This document shows positions 1 through 8,697 of a stretch of DNA of 64,000 bases, one piece after another. Both the position numbers and the translations under genes were made by a program. The notes under the pieces were generated by a model. The model saw nothing but the letters and a program-made list of their open reading frames with translations. It had not been told where the DNA came from and searched no databases. Origin of the DNA: Blautia hansenii (lineage in GTDB: Bacteria; Bacillota; Clostridia; Lachnospirales; Lachnospiraceae). The first letter of the stretch is position 1. The number at the start of each line of letters is the position of its first letter. Location: contig NZ_JAAITA010000014.1 of assembly GCF_013304445.1 (NCBI RefSeq), positions 1 to 64,000 of the forward strand, given 5' to 3'.

Positions 1-1277
1 TGATTGGCGAGGAGTATGTCCGCCGGGAACTGGAATTCATTCCTGCCACTTGTAAAGTAATCGAATACTACAGCCAGAGCTACGGATGCCCATCCTGCAA
101 GGAAGGACTCGGCGACACAGAAAAACCTGTAATCATAAAGTCCCAGGTTCCGGCGGCTCTGGTTGGGAAAGGTCCTGCCTCGGCATCCACCGTTGCATGG
201 ACCATGTACCAGAAATATGCCAATGGGCTTCCCCTTTACCGGCAGGAGAAAGACTGGAAACAGTATGGGGCCCAGATCAGCCGGACCACCCTTGCTAACT
301 GGATTATCTACTGTTCGCAGAACTATTTTCAGCCAATGTATGATTACTTTCACCGTGAACTGCTGAAAAGGAACTTTGCCATGGCAGATGAGACTCGGGG
401 CCAGGTGCTGAAAGAGGAAGGCCGCAGGGCTCAGACCCAGTCGTTCATGTGGCTGTTCCGAAGTGGTGAGGATGGACTTCCGGAGATTATCCTGTATGGC
501 TATTCCCCTACCAGGAGCGGCAGCCACGCAAGAGAGTTTCTGGAAGGCTACAGCGGATATCTGGAAACTGACGGCTATCAGGGTTATAACAATCTGCCGG
601 GGATTAGGCGCTGCTCCTGCTGGGCACATATCCGCCGATACTTTATCGACGCTGTTCCTAAAGGCAGGCAGTATGATTACAGCCAGCCGGCAGTGCAGGG
701 AGTCCAGTACTGCAACCGGTTATTCGCCATTGAGGACTCTATAAACAAAAAGCATTCCGGTGATTATGAAAAGCGGAAACAGCTGCGTCTCGAGAAGGAA
801 AAACCTGTTCTGGAGGCTTTCTGGTCGTGGCTCGATCAGCAGAAGCCCGTCCGGAATACCCGGATGGATAAAGCGGTTAATTATGTTCTCAACCGGCGTG
901 ATACAGCGGAGACCTATCTGGAGGATGGGCACTGCAGCTTTACCAACAATCTCAGCGAGAATGCAATCCGTCCATTTGCAGTAGGACGGAAGAACTGGCT
1001 GTTCAGCAGTTCCGTGGACGGAGCGAATGCCAGTGCGGTAGTCTACACAATGGTTGAGATGGCAAAAGCACACGGCCTGAATATTTACGGATATCTCAAA
1101 TTTCTGCTGGAGAATCGGCCAAGTAAAGATATGACGGATGAACAGCTGGCAGAACTTGCACCTTGGAGTGAAAAACTCCAGTCTGTCAAAAATCGCATGT
1201 GAATTATAGTGAATTACTCCAACTCGCAAAGGGCTGGGGTAATTTTAAATTTTACCGCAGTATTATTGGGCGCTTAC
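1..1277 (+). mobile_element. IS66-family insertion sequence, right part
   Basis: The left end lies outside the window. The visible part holds the transposase gene and a right terminus ending GGGCGCTTAC at 1268-1277, whose reverse complement begins GTAAGCGCCC; IS66-family inverted repeats characteristically begin GTAA. IS66 elements duplicate 8 bp of target; the 8 bp next to this end are TTTAAATC (1278-1285). The first seven of these match the end of the CRISPR-like repeat that follows, which suggests the target was a repeat. The left copy of the duplication cannot be checked here. Confidence 0.8.
3..1202 (+). CDS. tnpC: IS66-family transposase (TnpC), 5'-truncated by window edge
   Basis: DDE transposase of an IS66 element. 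The frame is open from base 3 without interruption to the stop at 1202, so this is the C-terminal 399 codons of a roughly 500-residue protein, not a gene starting at the internal ATG at 204. The first visible residues include a zinc-ribbon-like piece (YGCPSCK) typical of the IS66 N-terminal region. The catalytic core is recognisable: the first Asp in MADET, the second in ETDGYQGY, and the Glu in NNLSENAIRP, followed by the conserved GRKNWLF. The accessory orfs tnpA and tnpB normally lie upstream and would be outside the window. No frameshift is seen, so the visible part is intact. Confidence 0.93.
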   Translation: MGEEYVRRELEFIPATCKVIEYYSQSYGCPSCKEGLGDTEKPVIIKSQVPAALVGKGPASASTVAWTMYQKYANGLPLYRQEKDWKQYGAQISRTTLANWIIYCSQNYFQPMYDYFHRELLKRNFAMADETRGQVLKEEGRRAQTQSFMWLFRSGEDGLPEIILYGYSPTRSGSHAREFLEGYSGYLETDGYQGYNNLPGIRRCSCWAHIRRYFIDAVPKGRQYDYSQPAVQGVQYCNRLFAIEDSINKKHSGDYEKRKQLRLEKEKPVLEAFWSWLDQQKPVRNTRMDKAVNYVLNRRDTAETYLEDGHCSFTNNLSENAIRPFAVGRKNWLFSSSVDGANASAVVYTMVEMAKAHGLNIYGYLKFLLENRPSKDMTDEQLAELAPWSEKLQSVKNRM

Positions 1278-1415
1278 TTTAAATCGAAACCATGTACGAT
1301 TTTCCGGTGTATGCACAAGCGATTAATAAGAACATGAGATGTATTTAAATATAACGTTTGCAATAGCCGTGAGGACGTTTTCCACGATTAATAAGAACAC
1401 GAGATGTATTTAAAT
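1278..1415 (+). CRISPR. Trailer end of a CRISPR array, interrupted by IS66
   Basis: Two 30-bp repeats (1321-1350 and 1386-1415) differ at one base (position 15, T in the first, C in the last). They begin GATTAATAAG and end GTATTTAAAT. They are separated by a 35-bp unique spacer (1351-1385). Upstream, exactly one spacer length away (36 bp, 1285-1320), the IS66 end abuts TTTAAAT (1278-1284), identical to the last seven bases of the repeat. This is the pattern of a third repeat cut by the insertion. Repeat and spacer lengths and an AAAT-type 3' end fit type I-B arrays of Firmicutes. A variant last repeat is usual at the leader-distal end. No cas genes are in the window; they and the rest of the array would lie upstream. 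Confidence 0.72.
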
Positions 1416-1457
1416 TCTCCTGTTGTGTTTGTCTAAGTAAATTCTATATCCGACGGT

Positions 1458-1492
1458 AAGCCAATGCAAGCAAAAGGTCTTTGCATTGGCTT
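1458..1492. repeat. 12-bp perfect inverted repeat
   Basis: The arms AAGCCAATGCAA and TTGCATTGGCTT enclose an 11-base loop. The hairpin lies between the CRISPR end and the 3' end of the convergent AraC gene, where a terminator is expected, but neither side has a T-run. It may be a processing or weak termination structure. The rest of 1416-1557 shows nothing else I can support. Confidence 0.5.
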
Positions 1493-1557
1493 GAAATATG
1501 GGCGCAAGAGGAGTTTGCGAGAATGAAACAGAGAAAGAAAAGTAATTCGGAAGGACG

Positions 1558-2427
1558 TTATTTGTCAAACAATATTCGTTTAGCAAAAGTATTGCGGTAT
1601 TTAGAGGGAGAAAGTCCAGTTACAGATTTATAAGTTCTGGTAAAGTTGTGGTTGTCTAAAAAACCCAATTCCCGGGATATTTGAGAAATGGATTTGTTGG
1701 TATCTGTAAGCATAAAGTTAGCCGCATCAATCTTTATAGAAAGAATAAACTGCTTCAGAGGAGTGCCTGTAATAGAAGCGAATAAGTGGGAAAGGTATTT
1801 TTGATTGTAGCCAAAATGGGCGGCAATTTCAGCCACTTTCAAATTTTTTGACACATTGAGTTTTATATAGTCGACGATATCGTAATAAAGCTGTTTTTGG
1901 ACATCTTTAATGCTGCTGACCCTTTGTGCCCGGATGTAATATTGACCATAAAGTTCCATAAGAATACTGGTTGTCATGGCATTCAGCCCGCATGCAGGAT
2001 AATTATTTTTGACCTCATCCTGGAGTTGTTTCATGAGGATTACAACTTTTTCCAGGTTTGGAATAGAGCCATGTCTGGGAACAGGGATTGTTTTGCTGGA
2101 GGTGACAATGTAAGCCAAAAGCAGAGCGTCAGGGATTTCCTTTGGGCAAGGATTCTGTCCCGTAACAAAGTGCAGCCAGTAAAAAGAACAGTCTGAAGGG
2201 CGAACCCCCTTTCTGATACCGCCTGGTGGGAGCAGAAGGAAATCTCCTGTTTCGACAGTAAAGGCTTCTCCCTGATAGGAAATATAAAGAGTACCTTCAG
2301 TCACAACGAAAAGTTCATAATCTTTCAAAGGACTCTCCTGATGTATCCAATGGGGGGAGGGAGCCTGAAATTTGCCCGTAAATATATATTCGTAAACAGT
2401 ATTAGATGGTAATTCAAATACATGCAT
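1558..2427 (-). CDS. AraC-family transcriptional regulator with cupin sensor domain
   Basis: Probable sugar-responsive activator of the divergent GH127/ABC operon. The protein has 289 residues: an N-terminal cupin-like AraC ligand-binding region (first ~150 residues, with motifs such as GDFLLLPPGG) and a C-terminal double helix-turn-helix of about 100 residues (VAEIAAHFGYNQKYLSHLF, then a second helix pair ending SPSKYRNTF). I chose the ATG at 2427 because AGGAGAG stands 6 bases upstream; an upstream in-frame ATG at 2490 falls within the -35 of the promoter seen here. Repeats in the shared intergenic region (2544-2732) are candidate binding sites. The inducer is unknown; arabinose-containing oligosaccharides are inferred from neighbours. 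Confidence 0.9.
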   Translation of the reverse strand: MHVFELPSNTVYEYIFTGKFQAPSPHWIHQESPLKDYELFVVTEGTLYISYQGEAFTVETGDFLLLPPGGIRKGVRPSDCSFYWLHFVTGQNPCPKEIPDALLLAYIVTSSKTIPVPRHGSIPNLEKVVILMKQLQDEVKNNYPACGLNAMTTSILMELYGQYYIRAQRVSSIKDVQKQLYYDIVDYIKLNVSKNLKVAEIAAHFGYNQKYLSHLFASITGTPLKQFILSIKIDAANFMLTDTNKSISQISRELGFLDNHNFTRTYKSVTGLSPSKYRNTFAKRILFDK

Positions 2428-2461
2428 AGTTCGCTCTCCTTCTGTGCAATTTAATACAAAC

Positions 2462-2490
2462 ATTATAATATGGGGCTTGATAAATAACAA
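2462..2490 (-). promoter_or_regulatory. Sigma-A promoter of the araC-type gene
   Basis: On the minus strand, TTGTTA (2485-2490) and TATAAT (2462-2467) are separated by 17 bp. Transcription would start about 25-30 bp upstream of the chosen ATG. Confidence 0.7.
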
Positions 2491-2543
2491 GTTTCCTTAT
2501 GACACCAAATATAGAGTAAACGGAAAAAGGTTAAATTGTAAAC

Positions 2544-2732
2544 TGACAAAATGACACTAAAAATAGAAATAAAACAGAGCATTACATAAAATAAAAAACA
2601 GAAAAATATGCAATAGTAACAAAAAATAAGCCGAAAGTACAAAGAAAAACTGAAAATGAGGAAATGGTAAGAAAAAGTGTCAAAATGGAATAAGTGTCAG
2701 GTTTCAAAAAGTAAGATGTGACAAAATGACAC
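2544..2732. repeat. Exact 14-bp direct repeats, candidate AraC operators
   Basis: TGACAAAATGACAC occurs exactly at 2544-2557 and 2719-2732, each itself containing two TGACA units. Related pieces occur at 2500-2506 (TGACACC) and, inverted, at 2677-2682 and 2694-2699 (GTGTCA). The downstream copy ends 19 bp before the -35 of the GH127 promoter, a usual position for an AraC activator. The rest of this 384-bp intergenic stretch is AT-rich with no gene. Confidence 0.55.
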
Positions 2733-2751
2733 CTTTTGAGAAATAGTGATA

Positions 2752-2780
2752 TTTACGAAAAGGAAATCCAACGCTATAAT
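2752..2780 (+). promoter_or_regulatory. Promoter of the GH127/ABC/GH31 operon
   Basis: TTTACG (2752-2757) and TATAAT (2775-2780) have 17-bp spacing. Initiation would fall near 2787, downstream of the in-frame ATGs at 2746 and 2779, so the GTG at 2812 is the better start of the first gene. Confidence 0.7.
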
Positions 2781-2811
2781 GACCCTACATTTAAGAGAGG
2801 GGGCAGCAGCG

Positions 2812-5070
2812 GTGAGTGACAAAGTAAAGAAAGCAGTAAGAGATTTTCCCTATGGAACAGTTAAAATAAAAGAGAAATATAAGGAAAATGCCTTCAAGCG
2901 GGAATTGATTTATTTACGTTCGCTGGATTGTGACAGGCTTATGGCTGGGTTTTACGAGACAGCAGGACTTACGCCTAAAAAAGAACGGTATCAAGGCTGG
3001 GAAGTGACGGAAATTCAGGGACATACGTTGGGACATTATTTAACAGCAGTTTCTCAGGCCTATGGATACACGAAAGATGAAGATTTATTGGAACGCCTTA
3101 TATATATGTCTGCGGGGTTGGAAGAATGTCAGAGAGAGGACGGTTTCTTATTTGCCAGCCCGGAGAAAATTTTTGACAGGGTAGAGCAGAAGAAACCTGC
3201 CTGGGTTCCATGGTATACCATGCATAAGATTTTAAGCGGCTTACTTTCTGTTTATACGTATACGAAAAATGAAACAGCAAAAAAAGTAGCAGAGAATCTG
3301 GGAAAATGGATTTCCCGGCGCTGCCTGGGCTGGTCAGAAGATGTTCGTAAACAGGTGCTGGCTGTGGAATACGGCGGCATGAATGACTGTTTGTATGAGT
3401 TGTATAGCATTACACAGAGAGAAGAGTTTTTAAAAGCGGCACATCAGTTTGATGAAATGCCTCTGTTTCAGCAATTATACGAAGGAAAAGATATTCTAAA
3501 TGGTCTCCATGCAAACACTACAATTCCTAAAGTGCTGGGTGCGTTAAAAAGGTATTGTGTGTTGGGCGAAGAAGAGAAGTTTTATCTGATTGCAGCAGAG
3601 AAATTTTGGGACATGGTGGTTTCTCATCATTCTTATGTGACAGGGGGGAACAGTGAGTGGGAACATTTTGGGAAACCGGATATTTTGGATGGGGAACGAA
3701 CCTCCTGTAATTGTGAAACCTGCAATACTTATAATATGCTGAAGCTTTCAAAAGCGCTTTTTGAAATTACCCTGGAGAGAAAATATGCAGATTTTTACGA
3801 AAATGCATATTTGAATGCTATTTTATCTTCCCAAAATCCGGAAACAGGAATGACTACATATTTCCAGCCCATGGCTTCGGGATATTTCAAAGTATACAGC
3901 ACTCCTTATGACAGCTTTTGGTGCTGTACCGGAAGCGGTATGGAGAATTTTACAAAACTTACAGAGGGGGCTGCTTATAAAAGTGAGGATACCATGTATA
4001 TCATCCGCTGTGAGAACTGTCAGATTTACTGGAAAGAAGGGGGAGTGAAGCTGGCTGTTACCTGTGAGCAGAAAGAAAATGCCTACCAGGTAAAGATTCA
4101 GGTGACAGAGAATAGTCGGGTCATGAAGCAGCCAAAAGTCCGGCTGCTGATTCCGAAATGGAATAAACAACAGCCAGCAATAATGGAAAATGGTATTTCG
4201 GCTGTGACAGAAAAGGAATGGATATTGTTAGAACGGGGATTGGAAGAAGGACATAGTGTTGTGATTACTTATACGATGGAACTGGAGTGTAAGGTTTTAC
4301 CGGATAATGTTCATGCGTGTGCATTTGTCTACGGGCCTTATGTGTTGAGCGGGGATATGGGAAAAGAGAAAATGGAAGAGACTTATACAGGTGTGAATGT
4401 ATTGGTTCCCCAGAAAGAAATACTGCTTCCAGATTATATTGTGTTAAAAAAAGAAAGCTTAGAAGAATTTTACCGGAATCCCGGATATTTTCTAAAAAAG
4501 ACCCCTGGAAAAATGCAGTTTACTTTGGAAAATCAGGAGAAGACGCTAATTTTTACTCCTCATTATCTGCGCTATCAGGAGCGTTACGGGATTTACTGGA
4601 TGGTTTATCCGGAGGGCTCCAAAGAACTGAAGGCCATTAAAGAGCGGGAAGAAAGAAGATACAGACTGAAACGAGAGCAGTTGGACGTACTCCCGGTGGG
4701 AAATGACCAATATGAACTTGCACATCACATTCAGGGAGAATTTACAGATTCAGATATAGTAGACGGACATTCGGCCAGGTATTGCAGGGAAAAGGGATGG
4801 TTTTCCTATGAAATGCAGGGTGAGAAAGATGGAGCTGTTTTATGCATGACTCTTTCCGGAAGAGATAGGGGAAGCGTCTTTACGCTTTTTGCTTCCGGAG
4901 GTTTTCAGCAGGATATTGACGTACCAAAACAACAGGAAGAATTTGGGGTTTTAGAGATTCCGCTGGAGAAAGGTTGTTTTTCAGAAGAGGGAAAAGTCCG
5001 GTTGAAGTTCCAGTGCAAAAAAGGGGTGTGCCGGATTTTTGATGAGTTGTATTTAAAGAAAAAAGATTAA
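2812..5070 (+). CDS. GH127 (DUF1680) beta-L-arabinofuranosidase
   Basis: Glycoside hydrolase predicted to release beta-L-arabinofuranose from plant glycans; 752 residues, no signal peptide, so probably cytoplasmic. The (alpha/alpha)6-barrel signatures of DUF1680 are present in order: EIQGHTLGHYL, YGGMNDCLYELY, HANTTIPKVLGA, YVTGGNSEWEHFG. The zinc-cysteine active site of the characterised enzyme HypBA1 (Glu338, Cys340, Cys417, Cys418) corresponds to Glu302, Cys304, Cys371 and Cys372 here (CETC and FWCC). The start is the GTG at 2812, with GAGGGGG 8 bases upstream and the promoter just before. It is the first gene of an operon with a binding protein, two permeases and a GH31 enzyme. Related GH families 137/142/146 are less likely given the motifs. 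Confidence 0.88.
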   Translation: MSDKVKKAVRDFPYGTVKIKEKYKENAFKRELIYLRSLDCDRLMAGFYETAGLTPKKERYQGWEVTEIQGHTLGHYLTAVSQAYGYTKDEDLLERLIYMSAGLEECQREDGFLFASPEKIFDRVEQKKPAWVPWYTMHKILSGLLSVYTYTKNETAKKVAENLGKWISRRCLGWSEDVRKQVLAVEYGGMNDCLYELYSITQREEFLKAAHQFDEMPLFQQLYEGKDILNGLHANTTIPKVLGALKRYCVLGEEEKFYLIAAEKFWDMVVSHHSYVTGGNSEWEHFGKPDILDGERTSCNCETCNTYNMLKLSKALFEITLERKYADFYENAYLNAILSSQNPETGMTTYFQPMASGYFKVYSTPYDSFWCCTGSGMENFTKLTEGAAYKSEDTMYIIRCENCQIYWKEGGVKLAVTCEQKENAYQVKIQVTENSRVMKQPKVRLLIPKWNKQQPAIMENGISAVTEKEWILLERGLEEGHSVVITYTMELECKVLPDNVHACAFVYGPYVLSGDMGKEKMEETYTGVNVLVPQKEILLPDYIVLKKESLEEFYRNPGYFLKKTPGKMQFTLENQEKTLIFTPHYLRYQERYGIYWMVYPEGSKELKAIKEREERRYRLKREQLDVLPVGNDQYELAHHIQGEFTDSDIVDGHSARYCREKGWFSYEMQGEKDGAVLCMTLSGRDRGSVFTLFASGGFQQDIDVPKQQEEFGVLEIPLEKGCFSEEGKVRLKFQCKKGVCRIFDELYLKKKD

Positions 5071-5095
5071 ACATTAAGGAAAGCGAGGAAAAGGT

Positions 5096-6721
5096 ATGAA
5101 GAAAAAAGCAGTATCTATGTTGTTGGCAGGGGTTATGGTTGTGAGCATGCTGGCAGGCTGTGGTAAAGGCGGCAGCAGTGAACCGGAAAAGACAGCAGAT
5201 GGCAAAACAAAATTAAAAGCATTGTTTGTATCTCATTCGGCGACCCAGGATGTAGAAGACATGAAATGGGTTCAGGAATTAGAAGAAGAGGCCGGTGTGG
5301 AGATTGAGTGGGAACAGATTCGTCAGGATTGGGAAACTGTAAAATCTACCAGATTTGCTTCCGGAGATATCCCGGATTTGCTTTTTAATGCAACCAATGC
5401 AGCTGATTATACGAAATATACAGGATTATTTGAAGATTTGACTCCTTTAATCGAGGAAAACGCGCCCAATATACAGGAAATGTTTACAGAAGTTCCGGAT
5501 ACAAAAGTTCTGGCAACAGCAGGAAACGGAAAAATCTACAGTATTCCCAAGATGCAGACCGTATGGCCGGAAACTAACACGGTATTATTCCTGAACAAAA
5601 CATGGCTGGATAATCTGGGGCTGGAAGTTCCTACTACGTTTTCAGAATTTGAAGAAGTCTTAAAAGCCTTTGAAAAAGAAGATGCTAACGGAAATGGAGA
5701 CCCCAGTGATGAAATTCCATTAGACTACAATGCGTATGGCGGAAACAATGCCTGGTTTAACTCTGCCTATTCTCTGTTAAAACTGCTTCCGTCTCTGGGC
5801 ATCCAGCTTACAGACATTGGAACAGACGGATACTTTGTAGAAGATAAAACAGTAAAATGTTACGCTATTGATGAACGCTATAAATCTTTTATTAAGACAA
5901 TGAATCGTTGGTACTCAGAAGGTCTGATTAACAAAAATGCCATTACGAATGACTATTCTGCTTATCAGTCTTTATCCAGAGGAAATGAAAATGGAGAAGC
6001 TCTGGTAGGTGCATGTTTTGGATGGGAGGAGACAGATAAATTTGGCACTTTGTCAGACCAGTATATTGCAGTAGCTCCTTTGGTTTATGATGATGGAGTG
6101 AAGGCGGGCACTTATGAAACTTACTGGAATTATGATATGGATCAGTTGAATATGCAGGCGGACCGTGTGGCTATGAGCGCAAAATGTGCAGATAAAGAAG
6201 CTGCTATGAAATTTATTGATGGTTTCTATGACCAGACAAAATCCGTCGAAGTTCTGTTTGGTGGCATTTCCGATGGATGTGTGGAAAAAGTAGATGATAA
6301 TCATTATAAAGTGCTGCCGCCGCAGGACGAAGAGATGGACCCGGGAACCTGGAAATGGACCAGTACATTTGCTGATTTTGGACCTTTGTATATCCGTGAA
6401 TATGTGGAGATTGAAATGTCTCAGGATATGGAAAACGCCTTGAATGAGAGAAGTGTTTATGAAGAGGCATTATCTAAAAATAACGAAAATATTTATTATC
6501 CGCAGCTCTTTATGAAATATACGGATGAAGAACAGAATACAATGGCCATGAACCAAGCGAATATCAATAATATTATTGATAACAAGTGGTCTTTATGGAT
6601 TACAGGAGAAGCTGATATTGATGCAGAATGGGATTCTTATGTACAGAGTGTTAAAGATGCAGGACTTGAAGAAGTATTGAAGATTCGCCAAAATGCATTT
6701 GATAATTATTTAGGAGAATAA
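5096..6721 (+). CDS. Extracellular solute-binding lipoprotein (LplA/YtcQ-like, family 1)
   Basis: Lipid-anchored binding protein that captures oligosaccharides for the two permeases that follow. Signal peptide with lipobox LAGC (Cys22); the mature protein has the large SBP_bac_1 fold, 541 residues in all, longer than typical maltodextrin-binding proteins and in the range of LplA/YtcQ. A calcium-like Asp/Asn-rich loop (DANGNGDPSDE) lies near residue 200. AGGAAAAGG precedes the ATG. A strong hairpin follows the stop, before the permeases. Confidence 0.9.
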   Translation: MKKKAVSMLLAGVMVVSMLAGCGKGGSSEPEKTADGKTKLKALFVSHSATQDVEDMKWVQELEEEAGVEIEWEQIRQDWETVKSTRFASGDIPDLLFNATNAADYTKYTGLFEDLTPLIEENAPNIQEMFTEVPDTKVLATAGNGKIYSIPKMQTVWPETNTVLFLNKTWLDNLGLEVPTTFSEFEEVLKAFEKEDANGNGDPSDEIPLDYNAYGGNNAWFNSAYSLLKLLPSLGIQLTDIGTDGYFVEDKTVKCYAIDERYKSFIKTMNRWYSEGLINKNAITNDYSAYQSLSRGNENGEALVGACFGWEETDKFGTLSDQYIAVAPLVYDDGVKAGTYETYWNYDMDQLNMQADRVAMSAKCADKEAAMKFIDGFYDQTKSVEVLFGGISDGCVEKVDDNHYKVLPPQDEEMDPGTWKWTSTFADFGPLYIREYVEIEMSQDMENALNERSVYEEALSKNNENIYYPQLFMKYTDEEQNTMAMNQANINNIIDNKWSLWITGEADIDAEWDSYVQSVKDAGLEEVLKIRQNAFDNYLGE

Positions 6722-6726
6722 GAGCA

Positions 6727-6773
6727 AAAGGGTTGCTGCATAAACTGCATATCCATGCGTGCTGCAGCCCTTT
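6727..6773 (+). terminator. Intercistronic hairpin, possible partial terminator
   Basis: AAGGGTTGCTGCA pairs with TGCTGCAGCCCTT across the gap between the binding-protein and permease genes, followed by a short pyrimidine stretch rather than a full T-run. Such a structure would keep binding-protein mRNA more abundant than permease mRNA. Confidence 0.5.
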
Positions 6774-6812
6774 CCGTATTTCTTCTGGATTGAACAGGAA
6801 GGGAGAGGTAGG

Positions 6813-7721
6813 ATGAAAGCAAAAAAATATTTTTATAAAAACTGGCAGTTGTGGGTGATGCTGTTTCCGGCTATGCTGTACATTTTTATTTTCTGTTATG
6901 TTCCTATGTACGGTATTCAATTAGCTTTTCGTGATTATGATTTTACGAAAGGAATTGCCGGAGGGGCGTGGGCCGGGCTGAAATATTTCAAACAATATTT
7001 TGAAAGTCCTATGTTTTTGGTAACTTTAAAAAACACCTTTGTCATTGCTTTTGCCAGTATTGTAGTCGGATTTCCGGTTCCTATTATTCTTGCCATGGTA
7101 ATTAATCAGCTTCGGAATAAAAAGTGGAAAAGGGTCGTACAGACAACGGTTTACATTCCTTATTTTATTTCAGTAGTTGTTATGGTATCAATTCTGCGTA
7201 TTATGCTGGCTGATGGAACAGGTGTTATTGATGGATTTTTAAAAGGGATTCATCTGGTAAACGAAAATATCAATTTAATGGGGTCAGAAAAAGCCTTTAT
7301 GCCAGTATATGTGCTGTCTGGTGTATGGCAGACCATGGGATGGAACAGTATTATTTTCATTGCAGCTTTGTCATCTGTGGATACGCAGTTGTATGATGCA
7401 TGCAAAATTGATGGTGCGAACCGTTGGCAGACCATGCTTCATGTAGACCTTCCGGCAATTCTTCCTACCATTATGATTGTGCTGATTCTGAATATGGGAA
7501 ATATTCTCAATGTAGGGTTTGATAAAGTGTTTCTGATGCAGAACAGCTTGAATCTTGGTGCTTCCCAGGTTATCTCTACTTATGTATATACCGTGGGTAT
7601 TAAATCCACTCAGTTTAGCTTTGGTGCGGCTGTTGGTTTGTTTAATACGGTGATTAACTTTGTGTTCTTGATAGTAACCAATCACCTGTCTAAAAAGGTG
7701 ACAGGAACCGGATTGATGTAG
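6813..7721 (+). CDS. ABC sugar permease (LplB/YteP-like)
   Basis: Membrane component of a CUT1 importer; 302 residues with about six hydrophobic segments and the conserved EAA-type loop (CKIDGANRWQTM) that contacts the ATPase. I place the start at the ATG at 6813 behind GAGGTAGG; the longer frame beginning at 6759 runs through the intercistronic hairpin. It pairs with the next permease and the preceding lipoprotein. No ATPase gene is present in the locus. Confidence 0.9.
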   Translation: MKAKKYFYKNWQLWVMLFPAMLYIFIFCYVPMYGIQLAFRDYDFTKGIAGGAWAGLKYFKQYFESPMFLVTLKNTFVIAFASIVVGFPVPIILAMVINQLRNKKWKRVVQTTVYIPYFISVVVMVSILRIMLADGTGVIDGFLKGIHLVNENINLMGSEKAFMPVYVLSGVWQTMGWNSIIFIAALSSVDTQLYDACKIDGANRWQTMLHVDLPAILPTIMIVLILNMGNILNVGFDKVFLMQNSLNLGASQVISTYVYTVGIKSTQFSFGAAVGLFNTVINFVFLIVTNHLSKKVTGTGLM

Positions 7722-7733
7722 GGGGTAATAGAA

Positions 7734-8636
7734 ATGTCAGGAAAAAGAAATGTAATCAAAGAGAAATCAATGAGTGACCGGATTTTTAATGCGGCGGTAC
7801 TGATTTTGAGTATTGTGGTTTTTATTATTATCGTATATCCTCTTTGGTTTGTCATTATTGCATCTGTCAGCAATTCAAATTTGGTAAATCAGGGTAAGGT
7901 AATCTTCTGGCCAAAAGATATTAATTTTTACGGATTTCAGCAGATTCTTCAAGATACGCGTATTTGGAAGGGGTATTTGAACACTATCTTTTATGTAGTA
8001 GTTGGAACTGCTTTGAATATGGCGGTTACCATGCCTGCGGCCTATGCTTTATCCAGGCCGGATTTTAAAGGCAGGGGAAAGATTATGTTTTACTTTGTAT
8101 TTACCATGTTTTTCAGCGGAGGCCTGGTGCCTCTTTATATGACAATCAGTTCTTTAGGATTAATCAGCACAAAGACCATTCTGGTTGTTATGGTGTTAGT
8201 AAATACTTATAATCTGATTATTGCAAGAACATTTATTGAAAGTTCAATACCAAATGATTTATACGAAGCGGCGGTCATTGACGGGTGTTCTCACTTTAAA
8301 TATTTCTTTTCTGTGGTACTTCCGCTTTCCAAGGCAGTGATTGCAGTCCTTATTTTGTACTATGCAGTATATCACTGGAATGATTTCTTTAATGCTTTGA
8401 TGTTTAACAGCAATAATGACAATGACCCCTTACAGATTGTTTTGAGAAGTATTCTTCTTTTGAATGAGGCTTTTGCCAACGGAACCGGAGCCGGGGCCGG
8501 AGGTTATGGACAAATGTTTGCAGAACAGGTAAAATATGCCGCAATTATTGTATCTACCTTGCCGATTTTATGTGTTTATCCATTTATCCAGAAATACTTT
8601 GAAAAGGGAGTTATGATTGGTGCTGTAAAAGGATAA
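7734..8636 (+). CDS. ABC sugar permease (LplC/YtcP-like)
   Basis: Second membrane subunit of the importer; 300 residues, about six membrane segments, EAA loop YEAAVIDGCSHFKYF, and the GAVKG C-terminus common to the LplC/YtcP group. It starts 12 bp after the previous stop behind GGGGGTAA, so it is co-translated in the operon. The transporter presumably uses a shared MsmK-type ATPase encoded elsewhere. Confidence 0.9.
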   Translation: MSGKRNVIKEKSMSDRIFNAAVLILSIVVFIIIVYPLWFVIIASVSNSNLVNQGKVIFWPKDINFYGFQQILQDTRIWKGYLNTIFYVVVGTALNMAVTMPAAYALSRPDFKGRGKIMFYFVFTMFFSGGLVPLYMTISSLGLISTKTILVVMVLVNTYNLIIARTFIESSIPNDLYEAAVIDGCSHFKYFFSVVLPLSKAVIAVLILYYAVYHWNDFFNALMFNSNNDNDPLQIVLRSILLLNEAFANGTGAGAGGYGQMFAEQVKYAAIIVSTLPILCVYPFIQKYFEKGVMIGAVKG

Positions 8637-8697
8637 TAAGAAAAGCGGTTTAGTGAAAGGAAAGAATTGTCAGAGGAAGACTGTGAGGAGAAGGATT

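Noticed and set aside
720-1229. 169-codon frame antisense to the transposase
   Set aside because: It lies wholly within the IS66 gene on the other strand, has no family resemblance and no ribosome site.
1523-1633. 36-codon ORF with a purine-rich site before its ATG
   Set aside because: Overlaps the 3' end of the AraC gene antisense, has no recognised family, and the composition is that of the reverse strand of a real gene.
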